In this document: positions 44,245 to 51,980 of the stretch, piece after piece
Position numbering within the stretch: position 1 is the first letter of the stretch
Layout: every line of letters begins with the position of its first letter
Source of the DNA: SZUA-100 sp965248135
GTDB taxonomy: Bacteria > Pseudomonadota > Alphaproteobacteria > Rhizobiales > Rhizobiaceae
Direction of reading: 5' to 3'
Length of the DNA: 64,000 bases
Assembly (NCBI GenBank): GCA_965248135.1
Contig: CBDFIN010000012.1
Coordinates: 2,356,001 to 2,420,000, forward strand
Made by a program: the position numbers and the translations under genes
Notes under the pieces: model-generated
What the model saw: only the letters and a program-made list of their open reading frames with translations
What the model was told of the DNA's origin: nothing
The model's database searches: none

Positions 44245-44613
44245 ATGAAGCCCGGTGCCGGCAAGAAATCGGTCACGGAGCTTCTCGAACTGGTATTGAA
44301 CTGCCTTGAAGAATCGAAGGCGCAGGATATCACAGCGATCAACATTGAAGGTAAATCGCCACTGGCTGACCATATGGTTGTCGCCTCGGGCCGTTCTCAC
44401 CGTCATGTCGGGGCGGCCAGCGATGCGCTTTTGCGTGCGCTTAAGAATACCGGCCATGGAACCGCCAAGGTTGAAGGTCTGCCGGCCTGTGATTGGGTGC
44501 TGGTCGATGCCGGCGATGTTATTGTTCACATTTTCAGACCGGAAGTTCGCGAGTTCTATAATCTGGAAAAAATGTGGCAGGCGGCCGATCTCAATCGCAA
44601 GAAAAATGACTGA
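44245..44613 (+). CDS. rsfS: Ribosomal silencing factor RsfS
   Basis: About 122 residues: LLELVLNCLEESKAQDITAI, LADHMVVASGRSHRHVGAAS, KVEGLPACDWVLVDAGDVIV and HIFRPEVREFYNLEKMW. It binds L14 and blocks subunit joining in starvation. I give ATG 44245, but the frame is open to 44155 and no strong ribosome site settles the start. A stretch of 200 bases between nadD and this gene holds nothing else. Confidence 0.92.
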   Translation: MKPGAGKKSVTELLELVLNCLEESKAQDITAINIEGKSPLADHMVVASGRSHRHVGAASDALLRALKNTGHGTAKVEGLPACDWVLVDAGDVIVHIFRPEVREFYNLEKMWQAADLNRKKND

Positions 44614-44638
44614 ATTCGACCAGTAGAAAATCTCGGCG

Positions 44639-45121
44639 ATGCGGGTATCGATCATTACCATTGGGCGGGTCAAAGACGGGCCACAGCGCGAGTTGATCAA
44701 GCGCTATCAATCGAGATTTGACGCTACCGGACGCAATATCGGCCTCGACCGGCTGGAAATCATCGAGCTTAACGAAAGTCGCGCGTCTTCGCCCGCGCTG
44801 AGAAAACGCGAGGAGGCCAGCAACCTCCTCAAAGCGGTGCCCAATGGAGCCTTTGCCATTGCGCTGGATGAAAATGGTAAGGATCTTTCCAGCAGCGAGT
44901 TTGCCAACAAAATCGGTGGAATGTTAAACGACGGTCGCCGTGAACTTGTTTTGCTTATCGGCGGGGCTGACGGCCATGGCAAGGAAATTGCCGGTCGCGC
45001 CGATATCGCACTTCGGTTTGGTCGATTGACCTGGCCACATCAACTCGTACGTGTGATGGTTGCCGAACAACTTTATCGTAGCGCCACAATTCTTGCCGGA
45101 CATCCCTATCATCGTACTTGA
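44639..45121 (+). CDS. rlmH: 23S rRNA m3-pseudouridine1915 methyltransferase
   Basis: 160 residues of the SPOUT class. LIGGADGHGKEI forms part of the SAM knot and RFGRLTWPHQLVRVMVAEQL the conserved C-terminal region ending in PYHRT. It modifies helix 69 of 23S rRNA. It follows rsfS by 25 bases in one operon. Confidence 0.95.
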   Translation: MRVSIITIGRVKDGPQRELIKRYQSRFDATGRNIGLDRLEIIELNESRASSPALRKREEASNLLKAVPNGAFAIALDENGKDLSSSEFANKIGGMLNDGRRELVLLIGGADGHGKEIAGRADIALRFGRLTWPHQLVRVMVAEQLYRSATILAGHPYHRT

Positions 45122-45262
45122 ACAAATTGCCTGTATTTGGCCTTGTCAGGGCCTTTATTGGTGGGCAAAAGATGGAATCAAATGTCACCGGTTGACCGAG
45201 TTGAATGCCACGCGCCAATGATTGCACGAACCCGTTATTAAAGTTGTCGAAAGAGCGCTAAA

Positions 45263-46621
45263 TTGCAAATCGCCAAATTTCATCAATTACGGTGGTCATG
45301 CCGAATTGCGGTGACGCTGGGGGTTTTTTTGATCTTTAGCGCCAACAGCGTCAAGGCGCAGGATCTTAAGTATCAACAATCGAAGAACCAGAGCACGCTG
45401 GACGAGATTAACAAGCAACTAAATATAAATGAGAAAAAAAGAGCGGCGCTAAAGAAGGAAATTGGTCTGTTGGCAACAGACCGGGCGCGAATTTCGAAGG
45501 CGCTCATCGATGCAGCGAAGCGTTCACGCGCGCTGGAACTGGAACTGGATGATATCGAAATCCGATTGTTGAAGCTGCAGAAGAAACAAGCGGCTATCAA
45601 GCAATCTCTGCTTGCCCGCCGCGATGTTCTTTCCAGGGTTCTTGCGGCACTGCAGCGCATGGGACGCAAACCCCCACCAGCCATTCTTGTGCGTCCACAG
45701 GATGCGCTTGCCGCGGTGCGCAGCGCGGTGCTGCTTGGGGCGGTAGTACCACAGATGCGAACCGAGACCGAACAACTTGCCGCTGATCTTGGTGAACTTG
45801 CAAAATTGCGCACCAATATTTTGACGCAACGCACTATCCACGCAAACCGAATCGAAGCGCTGACGAAAGACAACACCAGATTGTCGCTGCTGATTGATGA
45901 AAAACTGAAACTTGAGGGCAAATCACGTGCAACGCTGCAGCGGCAAAACAAAGTTACGCGCGATCTGGTGGACAAAGCGATCAGTTTGAAGCAGTTGATT
46001 GCTGCGCTGAATGCTCGAATTGACGACGCTGATCTTGCTGCAAAACAGGCGCGTCAATCGGAAGATATCCGCCGTTCGGCCGAAGACCAGCGCTTGTCTG
46101 AAGCACGCGCCCGGGTGGCGAGCACGGGAGATGACGCATCAGCACCGCTGCAACGGTTTAAACCACAATTCAGTTTTTCTGGCGCCAAGGGCCAGCTGCA
46201 ACTGCCTGTTAACGGGGTGGAAGTACTATCTTTCGGGGAAAACAACAGTTCCGGGGCAAAATCAAAGGGTGTCCTGATGGCAACTCGGGCCAACGCTATC
46301 GTGACATCGCCACTTGATGCCAGAATTGTCTTTGCCGGGAAATTCCGTTCCTACGGTCAATTGATCATTCTTGACGCTGGCGAAAAGGCCCATATTGTGC
46401 TGGCGGGTATGGCGCGGACAAATGTGGGCAGCGGCCAGTTTGTTTTGGCTGGCGAACCGGTTGCCCGAATGGGCTCACGAAGAATTGCAAGCGTATCCGC
46501 TGTGGATATGGCATCGTCTCGCCCAATGTTGTATGTTGAGTTCAGAAAAGATGGTAAATCGATAGATCCTGCTCCATGGTGGGCGGAAAATTCCATAAAA
46601 AGGTCTGGAAATGATTCGTAG
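45263..46621 (+). CDS. EnvC-like murein hydrolase activator (degenerate M23)
   Basis: 452 residues from a TTG start. A signal sequence (IAVTLGVFLIFSANSVKAQD) is followed by a long coiled coil (residues about 35-270, heptad-rich with many Lys, Glu and Leu) and a C-terminal LytM/M23-like domain (LPVNGVEVLSFGENNSSGAK ... LYVEFRKDGKSIDPAPWW). The metal-binding histidines of active M23 enzymes are missing (GQLIILDAGEKAHIVLAG). As with E. coli EnvC, it should activate an amidase instead of cutting peptidoglycan itself. It overlaps ctpA by eleven bases. Confidence 0.88.
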   Translation: MQIAKFHQLRWSCRIAVTLGVFLIFSANSVKAQDLKYQQSKNQSTLDEINKQLNINEKKRAALKKEIGLLATDRARISKALIDAAKRSRALELELDDIEIRLLKLQKKQAAIKQSLLARRDVLSRVLAALQRMGRKPPPAILVRPQDALAAVRSAVLLGAVVPQMRTETEQLAADLGELAKLRTNILTQRTIHANRIEALTKDNTRLSLLIDEKLKLEGKSRATLQRQNKVTRDLVDKAISLKQLIAALNARIDDADLAAKQARQSEDIRRSAEDQRLSEARARVASTGDDASAPLQRFKPQFSFSGAKGQLQLPVNGVEVLSFGENNSSGAKSKGVLMATRANAIVTSPLDARIVFAGKFRSYGQLIILDAGEKAHIVLAGMARTNVGSGQFVLAGEPVARMGSRRIASVSAVDMASSRPMLYVEFRKDGKSIDPAPWWAENSIKRSGNDS

Positions 46622-47969
46622 GATATCAATGTTGTTGGTCGGAGTGGTCATCGGAATGGCCGCGATGGTTTTGATCACCCAGGAACAATCACGCCTGTTC
46701 TTGCGGCAATACAGTCTTAGTGGCGAGGCAAATGCCGCAGGATCCGAGACCTATCGTCAATTGAATATTTTCGGCGATGTGTTCGAACGGGTTCGTTCGC
46801 AATATGTCAAGGAGCCCGAAGAAAAGAAGCTCATCAAAAGCGCTATTAACGGCATGTTGTCGTCGCTCGATCCGCATTCCAGCTACCTTGACGCCAAGGA
46901 GCAGAACGATATGCGGGTCCAGACCAAGGGTGAATTCGGCGGCCTTGGCATTGAAGTCACCATGGAGAAAGAACTGATTAAGGTCATCACCCCTATTGAT
47001 GAGACGCCGGCCTCTAAAGCTGGTGTATTGGCTGGTGATTTAATCACCAAGATCGATGGCGAAAATGTGCGCGGCCTGTCACTGCAGCAAGCGGTAGATA
47101 AGATGCGTGGTCCGGTAAACACACCGATTGTACTAACCGTGCTGCGCAAGGATGCCGACAAGCCGCTAGAGATTACCATTGTCCGCGCCATCATCAAGAT
47201 CCGGTCGGTTCGCCACCGGGTGGAAGGCGACGATGTGGGCTATCTCCGCGTCACCGGATTTACTGAACAGACCTATGATGGCCTTTCCCAAGCCATAGAC
47301 AAGTTAGAGGATAAACTCGGCGACAAGCTGAAGGGATTTGTTCTCGATTTGCGGCTTAACCCTGGTGGGTTGCTTGATCAGTCGGTAAGCGTGTCCGATA
47401 CATTTTTAGACCGGGGTGAGATCGTTTCGACCAGAGGCCGTAATCCTAATGAGGCTCGGCGTTATAATGCCCGCCCCGGCGATGAGACCGGTGGAAAACC
47501 GATAATTGTATTGATCAATGGCGGATCAGCAAGCGCTTCGGAAATTGTTGCCGGCGCCCTGCAGGATCACCGCCGGGCGACGATATTGGGCACCCGCTCC
47601 TTCGGCAAAGGTTCGGTTCAAACAATCATTTCGCTCGGACCCAATGGCGCACTTCGCCTGACTACAGCCCTTTACTATACGCCCGCCGGCAAATCGATAC
47701 AGGGCAAAGGCATTGAACCAGACATCGTGGTCAATCAGCCACTACCGGACCGTCTTAAGGGCCGGGTGGAGGCTAGCGGTGAATCCAAGCTGCGCGGTCA
47801 TATTCCCGGAGCCAATGAAGACGACAAGGGCTCCGGTTCGTTCGCGTATATTCCGCCAGATGCCAAAGATGATGTACAGTTGAACTATGCGCTTGATCTA
47901 ATTCGCGGAGTAAAAAGTGATGCGTCCTTTCCGCCAAGTGCCGAAAAGGCGTTGAAAAAGAAGTCCTGA
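46611..47969 (+). CDS. ctpA: C-terminal processing protease (S41)
   Basis: 452 residues. An N-terminal membrane or signal segment (LLVGVVIGMAAMVLITQ), a PDZ domain (FGGLGIEVTMEKELIKVITP, SKAGVLAGDLITKIDGENV), then the S41 core with the catalytic Ser in NGGSASASEIVAGALQDH and Lys in TRSFGKGSVQT. It trims periplasmic proteins. Position after the EnvC-like gene is typical of alphaproteobacteria and suggests joint control of cell-wall separation. Confidence 0.94.
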   Translation: MIRRISMLLVGVVIGMAAMVLITQEQSRLFLRQYSLSGEANAAGSETYRQLNIFGDVFERVRSQYVKEPEEKKLIKSAINGMLSSLDPHSSYLDAKEQNDMRVQTKGEFGGLGIEVTMEKELIKVITPIDETPASKAGVLAGDLITKIDGENVRGLSLQQAVDKMRGPVNTPIVLTVLRKDADKPLEITIVRAIIKIRSVRHRVEGDDVGYLRVTGFTEQTYDGLSQAIDKLEDKLGDKLKGFVLDLRLNPGGLLDQSVSVSDTFLDRGEIVSTRGRNPNEARRYNARPGDETGGKPIIVLINGGSASASEIVAGALQDHRRATILGTRSFGKGSVQTIISLGPNGALRLTTALYYTPAGKSIQGKGIEPDIVVNQPLPDRLKGRVEASGESKLRGHIPGANEDDKGSGSFAYIPPDAKDDVQLNYALDLIRGVKSDASFPPSAEKALKKKS

Positions 47970-48048
47970 CTGCGCTTTGATGTTTGCTGTGCTCGCATTA
48001 TGAATCTTATAATGCGGTATTTGCGTTCAACCCATTGCTGCGACCACC

Positions 48049-49197
48049 ATGGATGAATTAAACACCCCGCTGGGATTGGAAAACAAGGACGCCTCTGCCG
48101 CAACGCCGTATGGATTTGCCAAAATTCTTGCCGGGCTTGGGCTGATTGGAGTTGGTGCGGTTGTCAGTTGGGCCTATTTTGCCGGTGACCCGCAAAGCCC
48201 TCAATTGCCATCGGCTGCAGTGACCGGCGATGGCAAGAAAGTTACCGCGATAGAGGCCGCACCATTGCGGCCTGGTACCAGTTCTTCCGAGCGAGTGTTG
48301 ACCAAAAGCGATGCACAAAAGCCGGCGCGGCTGGATGAAATGCAAGCCGACGGGGCGCTTGAAGAACCAACAATTACCTTCATAAAACCTACTTCGTCGG
48401 GACCGCAAAAGCTCTCACACCTGCCGGATAAATCGCTGACCGAAAAGTCTGTTTTTGGGCTGCTGCCGCGCAAGTCGAAATCTGGCAAGCGCCCGCTGGA
48501 TGCCTATGCAAGACCCGTATTGGGGGCTGGCCCAACCCGTATTGCCATCATCGTCGGTGGTCTGGGGCTTAGTCAGTCGGGCAGCAAATCTGCCATTGAG
48601 CAGCTGCCGGGGGCGGTGACCCTGGCCTTTGCGCCTTACGGAAATTCGCTCGGACGCTGGATGAAAATGGCCCGCCAGGATGGTCATGAATTACTCATGC
48701 AGGTGCCGATGGAGCCAATCGGCTATCCCACTGTCAATCCGGGCAAACACACGCTCGTCACCAATACGGCTGCTGGAAAAAATCTGGAGAGCCTGCATTG
48801 GTCGATGGCAAGAATGACCAATTATACCGGTATCATGAATTATTTGGGTGCCAGGATTCTTGCCGATGAAGGGGCGTTAGGTCCGGTTTTTGGCGAGATT
48901 GCCGGCCGCGGCCTGTTGTTTCTTGATGATGGATCAACCCGTGAGAGCAAGGCTGAATCCGTTGCGAAAACCGTCGGTTTACCGTTTTTGAAAGGCAACA
49001 TCGTATTAGATGCCGGCCGTTCCGCTGCTGAGATTAAAAAGAACCTGTTGTTGCTGGAGAAATTGGCGCGTCGCCGCGGCATGGCGATTGGCATGGCGTC
49101 GGCCTTTCCCAAATCGGTCAAAAGCATTGCCGCCTGGGCGAAACAAGCAGAAAAACGGGGAGTGGAGCTGGTGCCGGTTTCCGCATTATTGCAATGA
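48049..49197 (+). CDS. Divergent polysaccharide deacetylase (YibQ family)
   Basis: 382 residues. A membrane segment near residues 25-45 (KILAGLGLIGVGAVVSWAYF) and a Pro/Ser/Lys-rich linker precede the DUF610 domain: RIAIIVGGLGLSQSGSKSAI, LAFAPYGNSLGRWMKMARQD, ELLMQVPMEPIGYP, MNYLGARILADEG and LLFLDDGS. The family occurs beside envC and ctpA genes and is thought to act on the envelope, but its reaction is not established. Confidence 0.88.
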   Translation: MDELNTPLGLENKDASAATPYGFAKILAGLGLIGVGAVVSWAYFAGDPQSPQLPSAAVTGDGKKVTAIEAAPLRPGTSSSERVLTKSDAQKPARLDEMQADGALEEPTITFIKPTSSGPQKLSHLPDKSLTEKSVFGLLPRKSKSGKRPLDAYARPVLGAGPTRIAIIVGGLGLSQSGSKSAIEQLPGAVTLAFAPYGNSLGRWMKMARQDGHELLMQVPMEPIGYPTVNPGKHTLVTNTAAGKNLESLHWSMARMTNYTGIMNYLGARILADEGALGPVFGEIAGRGLLFLDDGSTRESKAESVAKTVGLPFLKGNIVLDAGRSAAEIKKNLLLLEKLARRRGMAIGMASAFPKSVKSIAAWAKQAEKRGVELVPVSALLQ

Positions 49198-49237
49198 GGG
49201 CGCAAAACAGGAAAAAGTCGCTGTTAGGAGGGGCTTG

Positions 49238-49753
49238 ATGGTCGACGTGGAACAAATGCGGGAGAAAATGCCATGGCGGGCCTGCGTCGGGATAATGGTG
49301 CTCAATGGTGACGGCAAAGTATGGGCCGGTCGCCGGATCGAGAAACCCAACAGCGAATATGCTGTTGCAAAGCTGTGGCAAATGCCGCAGGGAGGGATCG
49401 ACAAGGGCGAGAAACCAATAGTGGCCGCCCTTCGTGAACTATTTGAAGAAACCGGCATCGAAAGCGTTGAATTTCTCGATAAAGCGCCGGGTTGGTTTAC
49501 CTATGAATTGCCGGATGATCTTATCGGTGTCGGTCTGAAGGGTAAATTTCGTGGACAAAAACAACGCTGGTTTGCTTATCGCTTTACCGGCGAGGAGAGC
49601 GAAATCCGTATCAACCCGCCTCCGGGCGGCGAAAAGGCCGAATTCGACCAATGGCGATGGGTGGATATGAATGAACTGGTGGAGATGGTGGTGGATTTCA
49701 AGCGGCCGCTCTATCGCAAGATAGTCCAGGCACTTGAGCATCTGGCCAAATGA
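49238..49753 (+). CDS. rppH: RNA pyrophosphohydrolase RppH
   Basis: 171 residues. WRACVGIMVLNGDGKVWAGR and the Nudix box GGIDKGEKPIVAALRELFEE (continuing TG) are intact; LKGKFRGQKQRWFAYRFTG is the RppH-specific strand. It removes pyrophosphate from mRNA 5' ends and starts decay. AGGAGG lies seven bases before ATG 49238. A second family member follows with a four-base overlap. Confidence 0.94.
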   Translation: MVDVEQMREKMPWRACVGIMVLNGDGKVWAGRRIEKPNSEYAVAKLWQMPQGGIDKGEKPIVAALRELFEETGIESVEFLDKAPGWFTYELPDDLIGVGLKGKFRGQKQRWFAYRFTGEESEIRINPPPGGEKAEFDQWRWVDMNELVEMVVDFKRPLYRKIVQALEHLAK

Positions 49754-50283
49754 TCGACCGTGCGGCAATCGATAACCGGCCTTACCGGGCCAATGTGGGT
49801 ATTTGCCTGTTTAACCGCGCTGGCAATGTGTGGGCAGGGCGATGCCAATCGTCTGGTCCTGAAATAGTCACGCCCGGTCATGACTGGCAGATGCCCCAGG
49901 GAGGTGTCGACGTAAACGAAGATCTGGTTGCGGCGGCCCGCCGGGAATTGTTGGAGGAAACCGGCGTTTCCTCGGTCCAATTGCTGAAAGCGAGCGGCGA
50001 GTGGTGGTATTATGATTTTCCGCTGATTTCGGTGCCAGCCAGCCACAAACTCAGCCCCTTTCGCGGCCAAAAACAGCAATGGGTAGCATTTCTGTTTTTA
50101 GGCAATGATTCCGAAATATCGATTACCGCCGAGCACGTCGACGAACCACAGGAATTCTTTCAATGGGGCTGGAGGTCACTTGGTGATATGCCTGAAATGG
50201 TGGTGCCGTTCAAAAGGCCTGTCTATCAAAAGGTGGTCGCGGCGTTTTCAGGGATCACTTTGCCAGCTGCCACAATTTCTTAA
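49750..50283 (+). CDS. Second RppH-like Nudix hydrolase
   Basis: 177 residues. RANVGICLFNRAGNVWAGRC and the Nudix box GGVDVNEDLVAAARRELLEE (continuing TG) are complete, and SPFRGQKQQWVAFLFLGN matches the RppH strand. It overlaps the first rppH (ATGA). Tandem copies occur in related genomes; this one may have a different NTP or RNA cap substrate. Its stop overlaps the convergent gene by four bases. Confidence 0.9.
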   Translation: MIDRAAIDNRPYRANVGICLFNRAGNVWAGRCQSSGPEIVTPGHDWQMPQGGVDVNEDLVAAARRELLEETGVSSVQLLKASGEWWYYDFPLISVPASHKLSPFRGQKQQWVAFLFLGNDSEISITAEHVDEPQEFFQWGWRSLGDMPEMVVPFKRPVYQKVVAAFSGITLPAATIS

Positions 50284-50708
50284 AACCCCTCACACTTATC
50301 GCCCAGCATTTCCTGCACCACATGGGTGATTTTACCTTCAGCATAGGAGTATGTTTCGCGATTGAGCTGCTCATTGCTTTCAAAGCGATAGCAGACATCA
50401 ATAATATCAACGCCATCATTTGACGAGACGACCTGAAGAAGCAGAATTGCGCCCTTTGTAGCGTCTTCCCATTCATCAAGACTAGCTAAAAATTCTTCAC
50501 GGGATTGCGTGATGCCGAGATCGCGCAACTCGATGAGGGTGCCTTGTGCAATAATTTTTTCAAATCCGGGGTGATTGACCTTGGTCAGTGCGATAAACCA
50601 GGCCTGCACCTCGGCAGACATCAGCGGTTCTTGTGCCATGCCGGCAGGCATGTATGCCGCCAGCAAAACAAAGGCTGCCGCAATAAATTGGATGGTTGTC
50701 CTGGTCAT
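50280..50708 (-). CDS. Exported hypothetical protein
   Basis: 142 residues with a signal peptide (FIAAAFVLLAAYMPAGMA, cleavage before QEP). The mature part of about 115 residues alternates strands and helices (VQAWFIALTKVNHPGFEKII, GAILLLQVVSSNDGVDIIDV) and could adopt a small alpha-beta fold. It has a single cysteine pair (DVCYRF, DKCEGF). I do not recognise the family. Confidence 0.7.
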   Translation of the reverse strand: MTRTTIQFIAAAFVLLAAYMPAGMAQEPLMSAEVQAWFIALTKVNHPGFEKIIAQGTLIELRDLGITQSREEFLASLDEWEDATKGAILLLQVVSSNDGVDIIDVCYRFESNEQLNRETYSYAEGKITHVVQEMLGDKCEGF

Positions 50709-50818
50709 TTGGATGGTCCAATTGTTTCATTGCTACGCTCTCCTATCAGACCATAAAGCGAATTGCCAAGAATTCGTTCCGTTTTGGTTAGGACAGTTGG
50801 TACGCGGAAGAACGTCTT

Positions 50819-51682
50819 TCACGGTGGAACCGGCAGGTTGCGCATTTGCACCAAGGCCATCGGACGGCTCAGGCTTAATGCATCTTTTTCCAGCATCAAC
50901 TCTTCGCCGCCCCGCCCCGCCGCCCTTTGCAAAACTTCAAATACCGAGGAGGTGGTTTTCTCCAGCGCTTTTTCAAGGGGCAGCCCCTGAAGCATATGCG
51001 CCAAAAATAACGCGGCCGTGAGATCGCCAACGCCGTTCGGCGGATCCGCCACAAAAAAATGTTCGGCCATAACCGTTTTACCGCTTTCTATCAACAAGTT
51101 ACCGGTCGCGCCGCGCAGCATCGAGAAGGCCGAAGTCACCAGATTTTTTGGCCGGCCTAGTTGGGTCACGGCTGACAGAATGTCACTGTTGGTTTCAAAA
51201 TCTTGCTGTCGGCAAAGCCAGGCAAGCTCAAAGCGGTTTGGCGTGATTAAATCGGCAAGTGGTACAAGATTATCGCGTATTGATGCGGCAATTTCGTTGC
51301 TGACATATAAACCACCAGCATCACCGATAACCGGGTCGCAAACATACACAATATCCGGGTTGGTGGATTTGATTTTACCGATAAACCGGGCAATTGCCGC
51401 CGCCTGTGAAGGGTGGGCAAGATAACCACTCAAAACTGCGCCAACCTCACTCAACCACGGTGCGTTGGTAAGATCATCGAGCAGACCGGCAAACTCGTCT
51501 GCTTCAGCCACAATGCGGGTTGCCGGCCCGTGCCCCGGGTGCCAGGGCAGGGTAATGGTTGGCACAGCCCACACATTGTGGCCCAGAACTTCAAGCGCAA
51601 ATACACAGGCCCGATTACCAACCGTGCCGCGCACCACATGGCTCGATATGACGATGACCGCCGGCTTTGGGATAGTTTCCAC
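50819..51682 (-). CDS. pdxY: Pyridoxal kinase
   Basis: 287 residues of the ribokinase-like PdxK/PdxY family: ISSHVVRGTVGNRACVFALE at the start, VYVCDPVIGDAGGLYV, LADLITPNRFELAWL and the catalytic region DPPNGVGDLTAALFLAHM with the aspartate. It phosphorylates vitamin B6 compounds in salvage. It is followed on the same strand by no close gene; the small membrane protein gene lies just upstream. Confidence 0.92.
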   Translation of the reverse strand: METIPKPAVIVISSHVVRGTVGNRACVFALEVLGHNVWAVPTITLPWHPGHGPATRIVAEADEFAGLLDDLTNAPWLSEVGAVLSGYLAHPSQAAAIARFIGKIKSTNPDIVYVCDPVIGDAGGLYVSNEIAASIRDNLVPLADLITPNRFELAWLCRQQDFETNSDILSAVTQLGRPKNLVTSAFSMLRGATGNLLIESGKTVMAEHFFVADPPNGVGDLTAALFLAHMLQGLPLEKALEKTTSSVFEVLQRAAGRGGEELMLEKDALSLSRPMALVQMRNLPVPP

Positions 51683-51688
51683 CGAATG

Positions 51689-51946
51689 CTAGGAGAAATA
51701 GGTGTTGTAGAGATAAATTGCCAATCCGATGAATACGATCAAAGACAGGCTCCGTCCAATGCGCGTTCCCCAGACTTCGATCGGGTCATCGGCATCCTGA
51801 TCTTTGCCCATGAAGTGATCGCGCGCCTTGTCGGCCGTGCGTGCCAGCGATGACGCGCCGACCGATTCGCTTTCACGCTCGATCCTTTCAAGCACACGGT
51901 GCGCCTCGTCTCGACTGCGCGCCTTGCTTTCTTTTCTCTCGCTCAT
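51689..51946 (-). CDS. Small single-pass membrane protein
   Basis: 85 residues: a charged helical N-terminus (DEAHRVLERIERESESVGAS), IEVWGTRIGRSLSLIVFIG and a C-terminal membrane helix (LSLIVFIGLAIYLYNTYF). Tail-anchored topology is likely. Such a gene often sits beside acnA in Hyphomicrobiales, but no function is known to me. It lies between acnA and pdxY on the same strand. Confidence 0.8.
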   Translation of the reverse strand: MSERKESKARSRDEAHRVLERIERESESVGASSLARTADKARDHFMGKDQDADDPIEVWGTRIGRSLSLIVFIGLAIYLYNTYFS

Positions 51947-51980
51947 CAATTCATCCTGTCATGCGGATCAATTCACACGA

